Shown here: one piece after another, positions 1 through 7,215 of the stretch | How positions within the stretch are numbered: the stretch's first letter is position 1 | Layout: each line of letters begins with the position of its first letter | Notes under the pieces: generated by a model | Databases searched by the model: none | What the model was told of the DNA's origin: nothing | What the model saw: the letters and a program-made list of their open reading frames with translations, nothing else | Source: Frankiales bacterium | GTDB taxonomy: Bacteria; Actinomycetota; Actinomycetes; Mycobacteriales; SCTD01 | NCBI GenBank assembly: GCA_025465145.1 | Contig: JAODNS010000165.1 | Coordinates: 1 to 11,647 of the forward strand | Direction: 5' to 3' | Length of the DNA: 11,647 nucleotides | Position numbers and translations under genes: made by a program

Positions 1-475
1 AGGCGAACTGCTCCGCCCCGGCGACCCGGGCCAGCGCCAGACCCACCGCCCGCGCGAGCCGCTCGAGCCCGCGCAGGTCCTGCGGCGGCGGCCCGTCGCA
101 GGACAGCAGCAGCGCGCCCGCACGTCCCCACGGCACCGCGCACCAGCCCGGCCCGCTGCCCTGCACCACCGCGCGCCCGGTCCGGACCGCCTCCGTCGCC
201 GGCAGCCCGCTGTCCAGCGGCAGCCGCGCGCCGGGCCCCATCGTGTCGCAGCCGTACCCGGACGAGCCCACGAGGACGGCGTCGCGCCTGTCCCGCTGCA
301 GCAGGCCGACGGCGCGCACGCCGGGCAGCTCGGCGAGCAGCGGGCACACGGCGTCGGCGACGTCCAGCGGCCCGGCCGCACCCGCGAGGGCGACCAGCGC
401 GTCGAGCACCGCGGCGTCCGGAACGGCGACGGGGCGCAGCAGCGCGACGTCGCGTGCGTCCGCTCCCGCCGCCAT
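1..475 (-). CDS. GAF-domain sensor/regulatory protein, N-terminal fragment (gene continues beyond the left edge)
   Basis: Reading the minus strand from an ATG at 475 gives 158 open codons that reach the window edge, so the C-terminal part is missing. The start has a strong purine-rich Shine-Dalgarno (GGAGGGGG, about 5 nt upstream). Residues about 37-152 look like one GAF domain: a helix (DVADAVCPLL), strand pairs around AVGLLQRD and AVLVGSSGYG, a variable middle containing LPATEAVRTGRAVV, a strand GALLLSC, and a final helix GLERLARAVGLALARV. GAF domains bind small ligands or mediate dimerisation. In actinobacteria they often precede SpoIIE-type phosphatase, histidine kinase, GGDEF or ANTAR modules, but the output domain here lies outside the window. 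There is no signal peptide or membrane segment, so it is probably cytoplasmic. It diverges from the M23 peptidase gene. The GAF call is from fold pattern only and is moderate. Confidence 0.7.
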   Translation of the reverse strand, partial: MAAGADARDVALLRPVAVPDAAVLDALVALAGAAGPLDVADAVCPLLAELPGVRAVGLLQRDRRDAVLVGSSGYGCDTMGPGARLPLDSGLPATEAVRTGRAVVQGSGPGWCAVPWGRAGALLLSCDGPPPQDLRGLERLARAVGLALARVAGAEQFA

Positions 476-525
476 GACGCCCCCTCCAGGCCGATGTCGC
501 GAGCGTACGGGGAGATCAAGGAGCC

Positions 526-590
526 GCACAGGTCCGTCAGGCGGATCCGAGGACCTGTGTCACCCGGTCGGGTGAGAGCTGACACCCGGG
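526..590 (+). promoter_or_regulatory. Overlapping inverted repeats in the leader of the M23 peptidase gene (candidate structured 5' UTR or operator)
   Basis: The 134-bp gap between the divergent GAF and M23 genes contains a perfect 9-bp inverted repeat, CACAGGTCC (527-535) with GGACCTGTG (551-559), separated by 15 nt. Directly after it, TCACCC (560-565) pairs with GGGTGA (570-575) around a 4-nt GGTC loop. Two alternatives overlap these: GTGTCA (557-562) with TGACAC (580-585), and GGGTG (570-574) with a second CACCC copy (583-587). The last arm abuts the ribosome-binding purines at about 588-600. The pairings are mutually exclusive in part, as in RNA switches, but they could equally be DNA operators. 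I could not pick out a convincing -35/-10 promoter. Function is inference. Confidence 0.4.
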
Positions 591-609
591 AGGGGACGAG
601 GACCTGGGC

Positions 610-1968
610 ATGCTCCGCCGCCTTGCCCTGTCCGCCGCGCTCGCCCTCACCCTCGGGACCGCCGGTGCCGCCGGGGCCCTCGTCGACCCCGGCACAGGTC
701 AGGGGTACGAGACGGCCCGCGTGGTCGTCCCGATGGTGTTCCCGGTCGTCGGCCCGACGTCGTTCAGCGACAACTTCCTGGTCTGCCGGTCCGGCTGCGC
801 GCGGATGCACATGGGCCAGGACCTGATGGGTCCGAAGCTGTCCCCGCTGGTCGCCGCGTTCGACGGCGTCGTCACCTCGCTGAAGCGGGAGACCACGCCC
901 GGCGCCGGCAACTACGTCGCCATCACCAGCGACCGGGGCCCGACCGCCGGCTGGACCGCCGTTTACGTGCACGTCAACAACGACAGCCCTGGCACCGACG
1001 ACGGCCGCGGCACCTCCGCGTGGGCCTTCCCGGCCGGTATCGCCGTCGGCGCCCGCGTCCTCGCCGGGCAGCTCGTCGGCTGGCGCGGCGATTCTGGCAA
1101 CGCCGAGGGCACCGGTCCGCACCTGCACTTCGAGCTGCGCAAGGACGCGCGGTACGGCTGGGGCGGCACCGTCTACAACGCGTTCCCGTCGCTGTCCGCG
1201 GCCCGCCGGATCGCCGCCCCGACACCGAGCGGCCCGCACCCGGACGGCTCGCTGCTGCGCCACCCGAACGGACTGCTGTTCCAGGTCGACGGCACCGGCA
1301 AGCGCCCCATCAGCAGCGGCGTCCTCGCCGCCAACGGCCTCACCGAGGCCGACGCGGTGCCCATGACCGCGGCCGAGTCGCTCGGCTACGGCACCCGCCC
1401 CGCCGTGGCCCCGCGCGACGGCACCGTCGCCACCGACCCGGCCGGCGCGCGCTGGCTCGTCACCGGCGGCACCCGCGTCCAGGTGTCCGGTGAGCAGCTG
1501 GCCGCACTCGGCCGGCCGTCCCCGCGCACCTGGCCGCTGACCGACCCCGAGCTGGCCACCCTGCCTGTCGCGCAGGCCGCGCCGGACAGCCCGCTCTACC
1601 CGGGCGCCCTCGTCCGCACCGACGGCAGCACGGACGTCTCGTACGTGGACCGCGACGGCGTGCTCCGGCCCGTCGACGCCGTTGCCATGGCGAGCCGCGG
1701 CTGGACCGACGCCGACGTGGCCGTCCTGCCCGCGGCGCTGCCGGCACTGCGCAGCGGCGACGCCTGGCCCGGCCGGCCGCTCCCGATCCGCGACGGCGCG
1801 CTCGTCCAGACGCCCTCCCACCTGGTCGGCGTCGTGTCCGGTGGGACCTTCCGCCGGATCTGGGATGCGCGGCAGGTCAAGGCGTACGGCTACACGGGCA
1901 AGCCCCGGCTGTACGTGCCCGACGCCGTCGTGCAGGCCCTGCCGACGGGTGAGCTGACCGGGCGCTGA
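610..1968 (+). CDS. Secreted M23-family (LytM/lysostaphin-type) zinc metallopeptidase with four C-terminal repeats
   Basis: The 452-residue protein has a Sec signal peptide (MLRR then a hydrophobic core; likely cleavage after A23 in AGA-LVD), so it acts outside the cytoplasmic membrane. Residues about 40-190 form the peptidase domain. H67-x3-D71 (HMGQD) and the H171-x-H173 motif (GPHLHFEL) match the M23 metal-binding and catalytic signature, with H121 (VYVHVN) a further candidate active-site histidine. The family hydrolyses peptide bonds in peptidoglycan stems or cross-bridges, so a role in wall remodelling is likely. C59 and C63 could form a disulphide. Residues 212-448 hold four diverged repeats of about 52 residues, probably for surface or ligand binding. 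The ATG at 610 follows a purine-rich stretch (GGGAGGGGACGAGG) and gives a complete signal peptide. It is the first gene of a plus-strand run reaching murB. The exact bond cut cannot be told. Confidence 0.9.
   Translation: MLRRLALSAALALTLGTAGAAGALVDPGTGQGYETARVVVPMVFPVVGPTSFSDNFLVCRSGCARMHMGQDLMGPKLSPLVAAFDGVVTSLKRETTPGAGNYVAITSDRGPTAGWTAVYVHVNNDSPGTDDGRGTSAWAFPAGIAVGARVLAGQLVGWRGDSGNAEGTGPHLHFELRKDARYGWGGTVYNAFPSLSAARRIAAPTPSGPHPDGSLLRHPNGLLFQVDGTGKRPISSGVLAANGLTEADAVPMTAAESLGYGTRPAVAPRDGTVATDPAGARWLVTGGTRVQVSGEQLAALGRPSPRTWPLTDPELATLPVAQAAPDSPLYPGALVRTDGSTDVSYVDRDGVLRPVDAVAMASRGWTDADVAVLPAALPALRSGDAWPGRPLPIRDGALVQTPSHLVGVVSGGTFRRIWDARQVKAYGYTGKPRLYVPDAVVQALPTGELTGR
1243..1953 (+). repeat. 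Four tandem ~52-residue protein repeats in the C-terminal half of the M23 peptidase
   Basis: Four diverged protein-level repeats cover residues about 212-262, 269-321, 330-384 and 394-448. Each begins near DG-[ST/A]-[LV] (DGSLLRHP, DGTVATDP, PGALVRTD, DGALVQTP). Each then has a strand ending in a G/R turn followed by R-x-[IV] (KRPISS, TRVQVS, LRPVDA, FRRIWD), then an A-x-G-[LYW]-like segment and a [VL]-P element. The pattern resembles repeat modules seen in many secreted actinobacterial proteins. The DNA itself is not closely repeated, so the copies are old. Binding to wall or carbohydrate is inference. Confidence 0.65.
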
Positions 1969-2001
1969 GACACTGCGGGTCCCCGAACCCCAGGAGCACC
2001 C

Positions 2002-2940
2002 GTGCCGCTCGACCCGCCCACCGCCGCCGTCCTGCAGCTGCTCGCCGACAGCGGCACGCCGATGTCGATGGTCAGCGGCACCCCGCAGCAGGCCCGGGAA
2101 GGCTTCCACACGATGACCGCCGGCATCCGCGACCCCGCGACGCTGGCGCAGGTGCGCGCGGTCGAGGACGCGATCACCACCGACGGCATCCAGGTGCGGA
2201 TCTACCGGCCGGAGGCCGACGGGCCCGTTCCGACGGTCGTGTTCTTCCACGGCGGCGGCTTCGTCATCGGCAGCATCGAGACGCACGACGACCACGGCCG
2301 GCTGATCTGCGCCGAGGTGGAGGCGGTCGTCGTCAGCGTGGAGTACCGGCTGGCGCCTGAGCACCCGTTCCCGGCCGGCTTCGAGGACTGCCTGTCCGCC
2401 ACCCGCTGGGTGGCCGACAACATCGCGCGCCTCGGCGGCGACGCCGACCGCATCGCGGTGGGCGGCGACAGCGCCGGCGGGAACCTGGCCGCCGCGGTCG
2501 CCCTGGCCTGCAAGGAAGACGGGCCGCGCCTTGCGGCGCAGCTGCTGCTGTACCCCGGCGTCGACTTCCGTGAGGACGAGGACCTGCACCCGTCGCGGAT
2601 CGAGAACGGGGAGGGGCTGTTCCTCACCGCCGAGGACATGCGGTGGTTCGGCGACCACTACCTGTCCGACGCCGCACACCGGCAGGACCCGCGCGCATCG
2701 GTGCTGCTCGCCCCCGACCTGGCCGGGCTGCCGCCGGCCGTCGTGGGCACGGGCGAGTACGACCCGCTGCGCGACGAGGGTGAGGCGTACGCGAAGGCGA
2801 TGGAGCACGCCGGGGTCAGGGTGGTGCTGCGCCGATACGACGGGCTCATCCACGGCTTCTTCGGCATGGGCACCTGGTCGCCGGCCAGCGCCGCCGCCGC
2901 GAAGGACCTGTGCGAGGAGCTGCGCGCTCTGCTCGGCTGA
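2002..2940 (+). CDS. Alpha/beta hydrolase fold-3 (hormone-sensitive lipase family) esterase
   Basis: This 312-residue protein has the usual length for the bacterial HSL group. The oxyanion-hole motif HGGG is at residues 83-86 (FFHGGGFVIG), the nucleophile S157 sits in GDSAGG, and D254 (GEYDPLRDEG) and H284 (GLIHGFFGM) complete the catalytic triad. YRLAPEHPFPA, at about 125-135, is also typical. Family members hydrolyse short- to medium-chain carboxylic esters. The physiological substrate is not visible. There is no signal peptide, so it is probably cytoplasmic. The N-terminal 70 residues form the expected cap region. The GTG at 2002 is preceded by AGGAG at 6 nt spacing. It lies 33 bp after the M23 gene and 18 bp before the rarD-like gene, so shared transcription is likely. 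Nothing ties it directly to cell-wall chemistry. Confidence 0.92.
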   Translation: MPLDPPTAAVLQLLADSGTPMSMVSGTPQQAREGFHTMTAGIRDPATLAQVRAVEDAITTDGIQVRIYRPEADGPVPTVVFFHGGGFVIGSIETHDDHGRLICAEVEAVVVSVEYRLAPEHPFPAGFEDCLSATRWVADNIARLGGDADRIAVGGDSAGGNLAAAVALACKEDGPRLAAQLLLYPGVDFREDEDLHPSRIENGEGLFLTAEDMRWFGDHYLSDAAHRQDPRASVLLAPDLAGLPPAVVGTGEYDPLRDEGEAYAKAMEHAGVRVVLRRYDGLIHGFFGMGTWSPASAAAAKDLCEELRALLG

Positions 2941-2958
2941 CCCGACTAGCGTGAGCGG

Positions 2959-3861
2959 GTGAGTGAGACACGGCGCGGCGCGTTGTACGGCGCCGCGGCG
3001 TACCTGCTCTGGGGCGTCTTCCCGCTCTACTTCCCGCTGCTCGACCCGGCCGGTCCGATCGAGGTCCTCGCGCACCGGATCGCCTGGTCCCTCGCGGTCA
3101 TGGTCGTCATCGTCGCGGTCACCCGCAAGGGTGCCGCGGTCCGTGCGGTCATGGCCGACCGCGGCCGGATGCTGAAGCTGTCGCTCGCGGCGTCGGTGCT
3201 CGCCGTCAACTGGGGCGTCTACATCTACGGCGTCACGTCCGACCGTGTCGTCGAGACGTCGCTGGGCTACTTCATCAACCCGCTCGTCAGCGTCATGCTC
3301 GGCGTCGTGGTCCTGCGTGAACGGCTGCGACCGGCCCAGTGGGGCGCTCTGAGCATCGCCCTGGTCGCCGTCCTGGTGCTCAGCGTCGAGAACGGCCGCC
3401 CGCCCTGGATCGCGCTGATCCTCGCCTTCAGCTTCGGCACCTACGGGCTGCTGAAGAAGACCGCCCGCGTCGGCGCCGTCGAGGGGCTCGCCGTCGAGAC
3501 CGGCGTGCTCGCACCGCTGGCCGTCGCGTACCTGCTCTTCCTCGGCCTGCGCGGCGACGCGACGTTCCTCTCGCACGGGCCGAACCACGCGGTGTTGCTG
3601 GCCCTCACCGGCCTCATCACCGCCGTCCCGCTGCTGTTCTTCGGCGCGGCCGCCTCGCGGGTGCCGCTCGCGACGCTCGGCGTCCTGCAGTACCTCGCGC
3701 CCACCATGCAGTTCCTGCTGGGCATCCTCGTCTTCCAGGAGGCACTCGGGCTCGCGAAGCTGCTTGGCTTCGTGCTCGTCTGGGTGGCGCTGTGCGCCTT
3801 CACGCTCGACCTCGTCCGCAGCTCCCGCCGCAGCCGGGTGCCCGTCGCGGAGCCGGTCTAG
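2959..3861 (+). CDS. rarD: RarD-type EamA-family permease (drug/metabolite transporter superfamily)
   Basis: The 300-residue integral membrane protein has about ten hydrophobic helices, the length typical of RarD. Family-diagnostic segments are present: AAYLLWGVFPLYF near the N-terminus (14-26), NWGVYIYGV (84-92), SLGYFINPL (101-109), an ERL and QW element (121-128), PWIAL (149-153) and SFGTYGLLKK (158-167). RarD proteins belong to the DMT superfamily. The name comes from a chloramphenicol-sensitivity gene, but the natural substrate is not established. The C-terminus ends in a short basic cytoplasmic tail (RSSRRSR). The GTG at 2959 has only a weak upstream Shine-Dalgarno and lies 18 bp after the esterase stop, so coupling to upstream translation is plausible. 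The stop codon is followed at once by the murB start codon. No link to its neighbours' functions is evident. Confidence 0.9.
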   Translation: MSETRRGALYGAAAYLLWGVFPLYFPLLDPAGPIEVLAHRIAWSLAVMVVIVAVTRKGAAVRAVMADRGRMLKLSLAASVLAVNWGVYIYGVTSDRVVETSLGYFINPLVSVMLGVVVLRERLRPAQWGALSIALVAVLVLSVENGRPPWIALILAFSFGTYGLLKKTARVGAVEGLAVETGVLAPLAVAYLLFLGLRGDATFLSHGPNHAVLLALTGLITAVPLLFFGAAASRVPLATLGVLQYLAPTMQFLLGILVFQEALGLAKLLGFVLVWVALCAFTLDLVRSSRRSRVPVAEPV

Positions 3862-4875
3862 GTGCTGGTACGGCAGAACGCGCCGCTCGCGCCGCTGACG
3901 ACGCTGCGGCTCGGCGGTCCGGCGCAGACGCTGGTGACCGCGTACGACGAGGACGAGGTCGTCGAGGCGGTCCGGTCCGCTCCCGGCCCGCTGCTCGTGC
4001 TGGGCGGCGGCAGCAACGTGGTCCTGCCGGACGAGGGGTTCGCCGGCACGGTCGTCCGCGTCGCGGCGCGCGGTCTGGGGGTCCGCCGCGACGGCGACCA
4101 GGTCCTCGTGGACGCCTCGGCCGGCGAGGACTGGGACGCGCTGGTCGCAAGCACGGTGGCCGACGGCCTGGCCGGGTTCGAGTGCCTGTCGGGAATCCCC
4201 GGCCTGGTCGGCGGCACACCTGTGCAGAACGTCGGTGCGTACGGGCAGGACGTGGCGCAGACGACCGTGCAGGTCCGGGCGTACGACCGGGGGACCGACC
4301 AGGTGGTGGAGCTGACCAACCTCGGGTTCGCCTACCGGTGGAGCCGGTTCAAGGCCGAGCTGGACCGGTTCGTGGTGCTGGGCGTGACGTACCGGCTGCG
4401 CGACGACCCGCTCGGCGGGCCGGTCCGCTACCCGGAGCTCGCCCGGTCGCTCGGTGTCGAGGTCGGCGCGCAGGTGCCGCTGGCCGACGTGCGAGACGCG
4501 GTGCTCGCTCTGCGCCGCAGCAAGGGGATGGTGCTCGACGCCGCCGACCCGGACACCCGCAGCGCCGGGTCGTTCTTCACCAACCCGCTGCTCGACCCGG
4601 CGGACGTCCCCGCGGGCGCTCCCGCCTACCCGGAGCCGGACGGCCGGGTGAAGGTCAGCGCCGCCTGGCTCATCGAGCAGGCCGGCTTCGGCAAGGGCGC
4701 GTTCGACGGCCCGGTCGGCATCTCGAGCAAGCACACCCTCGCGCTGGTCAACCGCGGCGGCGGCACGACGGCCGACCTGCTGCGGGTGGCGCGGGCGGTG
4801 CGGGACGGCGTACGGGAGCGGTTCGGCGTCGACCTGGTGCCGGAGCCGGTCCTCGTCGCTACTCCATGGACCTGA
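3862..4875 (+). CDS. murB: UDP-N-acetylenolpyruvoylglucosamine reductase (MurB)
   Basis: MurB is an FAD enzyme that uses NADPH to reduce UDP-GlcNAc-enolpyruvate to UDP-MurNAc in the cytoplasm, the second committed step of peptidoglycan synthesis. The 337-residue sequence has the standard start (APLAPLTTLRLGGPA), the FAD-binding GGGSN at 48-52, GIPGLVGGTPVQNVGAYGQD (111-130), and AYRWSRFK (157-164), in which R159 matches the conserved arginine. The catalytic proton donor is S237 in GSFFTNP, and E328 (VPEP) is the C-terminal conserved glutamate. The extra segment at about 190-215 and the YRW motif suit type I MurB. The GTG start at 3862 directly abuts the preceding stop codon with no intervening base, and no clear Shine-Dalgarno is seen, so translation is probably coupled. 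The last 17 bp overlap the convergent DUF3039 gene. Confidence 0.96.
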   Translation: MLVRQNAPLAPLTTLRLGGPAQTLVTAYDEDEVVEAVRSAPGPLLVLGGGSNVVLPDEGFAGTVVRVAARGLGVRRDGDQVLVDASAGEDWDALVASTVADGLAGFECLSGIPGLVGGTPVQNVGAYGQDVAQTTVQVRAYDRGTDQVVELTNLGFAYRWSRFKAELDRFVVLGVTYRLRDDPLGGPVRYPELARSLGVEVGAQVPLADVRDAVLALRRSKGMVLDAADPDTRSAGSFFTNPLLDPADVPAGAPAYPEPDGRVKVSAAWLIEQAGFGKGAFDGPVGISSKHTLALVNRGGGTTADLLRVARAVRDGVRERFGVDLVPEPVLVATPWT

Positions 4876-5101
4876 GCAGGTCCATCAGCTCGACGCACTT
4901 GGGGCAGGCCGGGTACTTCTCCGGATCGCGGCTCGGGAACCACGTCTTGCCGCACAGCGCCGTCGCCGGCACCCCCTCCACCGAGCTGCGCAGGATGTCC
5001 TCGCGCTTGACGTAGTGGGACATGCGGTCGTCGTCGCTGTCGTCGTCCAGCTCGGTGTCGAGCGCCTCGGACGTGCCCTGACGGATGTCGGTCTCGGTCA
5101 C
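4859..5101 (-). CDS. DUF3039-family small protein, putative zinc-binding
   Basis: The 80-residue protein matches my memory of DUF3039, a small actinobacterial family of unknown function. It has an acidic, variable N-terminus (DTELDDDSDDD, 15-25), then the conserved core HYVKREDIL, VPATALCGKTWFPSRDPEKY and CPKC. H29, C50, C66 and C69 are well placed to bind one zinc ion, which is inference from residue type and spacing. No membrane segment or signal peptide is present. The chosen start is GTG at 5101, 13 bp after the stop of the GGDEF-EAL gene. No good Shine-Dalgarno precedes it, so it may rely on translation of the upstream gene. An ATG at residue 27 would keep the core but drop the acidic tail. 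The 3' end overlaps murB on the other strand by 17 bp. Confidence 0.85.
   Translation of the reverse strand: MTETDIRQGTSEALDTELDDDSDDDRMSHYVKREDILRSSVEGVPATALCGKTWFPSRDPEKYPACPKCVELMDLLRSME
4866..4885. terminator. Perfect 8-bp inverted repeat across the convergent murB/DUF3039 ends (candidate bidirectional terminator)
   Basis: ATGGACCT (4866-4873) and AGGTCCAT (4878-4885) form a perfect 8-bp stem around the 4-nt loop GAGC. The murB stop codon (4873-4875) lies at the top of the stem. The same bases encode the last residues of DUF3039. Being an inverted repeat, it would form a hairpin in transcripts from either strand. Neither side has a T-tract, which is common for proposed actinobacterial terminators but also weakens the call. 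There is no other room for a terminator, since the genes overlap. Confidence 0.45.
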
Positions 5102-5114
5102 CAGCCGAGGGTAC

Positions 5115-7157
5115 TTACGCCGGCAGGGGTGTGACAGTGGCGAGCGGGCGCTGGTAGTCGCTGATCCAGCGGCGCAGCGCCGCGCCGTCCAGCGGCCGCG
5201 ACAGGTGGTAGCCCTGGATGACGTCGCAGCCGAGCGCCTTGAGCATCGCCCAGGTCTCCGCGTCCTCGACGCCCTCGGCGACCAGGCGCAGCCCGAGGTT
5301 GTGTCCCAGCTCGATCGTCGACCGGACGATGACGGCGTCGTTGCTGTTCTGGGTCATGGCGAACACGAACGACTTGTCGATCTTCAGCTCGTTGGCCTCG
5401 AGGCGCTTGAGGTAGGCCAGCGACGAGTAGCCGGTGCCGAAGTCGTCGATGGACAGCGAGACGCCGAGGTCGCGCAGCAGCCCGAGGACGGTCATGGTGC
5501 GCGTCGGGTCGACCATGATCGAGGTCTCGGTGACCTCCAGCGTCAGGAGCTCCGGCGGCACGCCCCAGCGGCCGAGCAGGCCGGCCACCTGGCGCGGCAG
5601 CTCGAGGTCGGTCAGGCAGCGCACGGAGATGTTGACGGCCACACCGAGCGGCTGGCCCGCGTCGCGCAGCGCCCGCGCCATCGCCAGGGCCTGGTCCAGC
5701 ACCTCGAGCGTCAGCGCGCCGATGAGCCCGGTGTTCTCGGCGATCGGCACGAAGTCGTCCGGGAAGACCAGGCCGCGGACCGGGTGCTGCCAGCGGACCA
5801 GCGCCTCCAGCCCGACCAGGCCACCGCTGCCGGCGTCGCACTTCGGCTGGTAGTGGACGACGAGTTGACCAGCGGAGATGCCCTCGCGCAGCTCGCCGAG
5901 CAGAGCGAGCTTCTCGACGCTGTGCAGGTCGCCCTCGGGTGAGTAGAAGGCGAACGTGCCCCGGTGCTCCTTGGCGGAGTACAGCGCGACGTCGGCCCGC
6001 TGCATCAGCGTCGAGACGTCGTCGCCGTGGTCGGGTGACAGCGCGATGCCGACGCTGGCCTGCACGTCGAGGCGTACGCCGTCGATGCTGAACGGCTGCA
6101 TGAGCCCGGCGACGACGCGACGGGCGACCTGCTCGGCGTCCGCCTGCGACCCGAGGTCGCAGGCGAGAATCGCGAACTCGTCGCCGCCCAGGCGGGCCAC
6201 GGTGTCGCCCTCGCGCAGGCTCTCGCGCAGCCGGTTCGCCACCTGGGTGAGCAGCTGGTCCCCGACGTAGTGGCCGAGGGTGTCGTTGATCTCCTTGAAG
6301 TGGTCCAGGTCGATCAGCAGCACCGCCGTGGACGACCCGTTGCGGGCGCCCTCGTCGAGCGCACGGCCGGTCCGCTCCTGCAGCATCAGCCGGTTCGGGA
6401 GGCCGGTGAGACCGTCGTGCAGCGCCTGCCGCTCGCGCTCGGCGGCCAGCTTCGCGCTGCGGTGCACGGCGAAGATCGGCAGCATCATCAGCGGGACGAG
6501 CAGCAGCGAGAAGTCCGTCGCGACGATCACGACCGGCGCAAAGGCGAGCAGCACGCCGGACGTGGACAGCTGGAAGCGCACGTCGTCGCGCAGGTGCGGT
6601 ACGACCGGCTTCGCCAGCGCCAGCGCCACCACGACGCCGGTGAGGCCGTTGTTCAGGACGAAGAACAGCGCGCCCGACGCGAGCGCGGGCAGCACCTCCC
6701 GCACCGACATCGGCGCGTCGTCACCGGCGAAGCTCCGCCCGGTCATCAGGCAGAACACGGCGCGGGTCGCGAGGCCGCTCAGCACCAGCTGCGCGTTGTT
6801 GAACAGCAGCCGCTTGAGGTTCTTGCGGCGGCGCACGTCGTCGAACGTCACGGCGCAGACCTGGGCGAGCAGCAGCAGCCAGGCCGGCCCGAGGACGACC
6901 AGCGCCATGATGAAGATGCTCGCGATGGTGACCTCGTCGAGGTCGTCGTCGCCGCGCGAGATGACGATCGGCTGGGACTCGCCGACGACCAGGAGCGCGG
7001 CGAAGACGAGCACGTTCAGGTGCGGCAGCTGCAGGTCGGCCGGGAGCTGCGCCAGCAGCATGTACAGCAGCGCCGCGAAGGCCAGCCCGATCACGCCGTA
7101 GACGTACGTGTCGAGCCTGGACGGCCGCGTGCGCGGCAGCCAGGCAGCAGGCGACAC
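5115..7157 (-). CDS. Membrane-bound GGDEF-EAL protein (cyclic-di-GMP synthase/phosphodiesterase)
   Basis: The 680-residue protein has an N-terminal membrane region (about residues 18-232, six or seven hydrophobic segments) that probably acts as sensor. A charged linker helix (HRSAKLAAERERQALHDGLTG) then leads into a GGDEF domain (about 243-405) and an EAL domain (about 420-665). The cyclase motif GGDEF is intact at 324-328, and an inhibitory I-site RxxD (R315-D318) lies exactly five residues before it. The EAL domain keeps E451 (EAL), N509, E541 (EVTE), D571-D572 (DDFGTG), K592 (KID), E628 and Q648 (QGY), so both synthesis and breakdown of c-di-GMP look chemically possible; the net activity in vivo is unknown. 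The start is GTG at 7157 with TGGAG about 6 nt upstream. It is divergent from the MFS gene and probably cotranscribed with DUF3039. I do not recognise the membrane region as a named MASE domain. Confidence 0.95.
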   Translation of the reverse strand: MSPAAWLPRTRPSRLDTYVYGVIGLAFAALLYMLLAQLPADLQLPHLNVLVFAALLVVGESQPIVISRGDDDLDEVTIASIFIMALVVLGPAWLLLLAQVCAVTFDDVRRRKNLKRLLFNNAQLVLSGLATRAVFCLMTGRSFAGDDAPMSVREVLPALASGALFFVLNNGLTGVVVALALAKPVVPHLRDDVRFQLSTSGVLLAFAPVVIVATDFSLLLVPLMMLPIFAVHRSAKLAAERERQALHDGLTGLPNRLMLQERTGRALDEGARNGSSTAVLLIDLDHFKEINDTLGHYVGDQLLTQVANRLRESLREGDTVARLGGDEFAILACDLGSQADAEQVARRVVAGLMQPFSIDGVRLDVQASVGIALSPDHGDDVSTLMQRADVALYSAKEHRGTFAFYSPEGDLHSVEKLALLGELREGISAGQLVVHYQPKCDAGSGGLVGLEALVRWQHPVRGLVFPDDFVPIAENTGLIGALTLEVLDQALAMARALRDAGQPLGVAVNISVRCLTDLELPRQVAGLLGRWGVPPELLTLEVTETSIMVDPTRTMTVLGLLRDLGVSLSIDDFGTGYSSLAYLKRLEANELKIDKSFVFAMTQNSNDAVIVRSTIELGHNLGLRLVAEGVEDAETWAMLKALGCDVIQGYHLSRPLDGAALRRWISDYQRPLATVTPLPA

Positions 7158-7215
7158 GGTTGCTCCAGGGGGACGGCGAGGTCATGGACGCGGGCTTCCC
7201 GTACTGCTTCGTCCG

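Noticed and set aside
476..609. Calling the M23 leader a ydaO-type (c-di-AMP) riboswitch
   Set aside because: The gene context fits, but I could not match the conserved core of that class, and the space available is near or below its usual length. It is kept only as an unassigned structured leader.
3339..5015. A 558-codon open frame on the plus strand overlapping rarD, murB and DUF3039
   Set aside because: It is an out-of-frame shadow of rarD and murB, rich in Arg/Ala/Gly with no recognisable domain. GC-rich third positions of the true genes leave such frames open.
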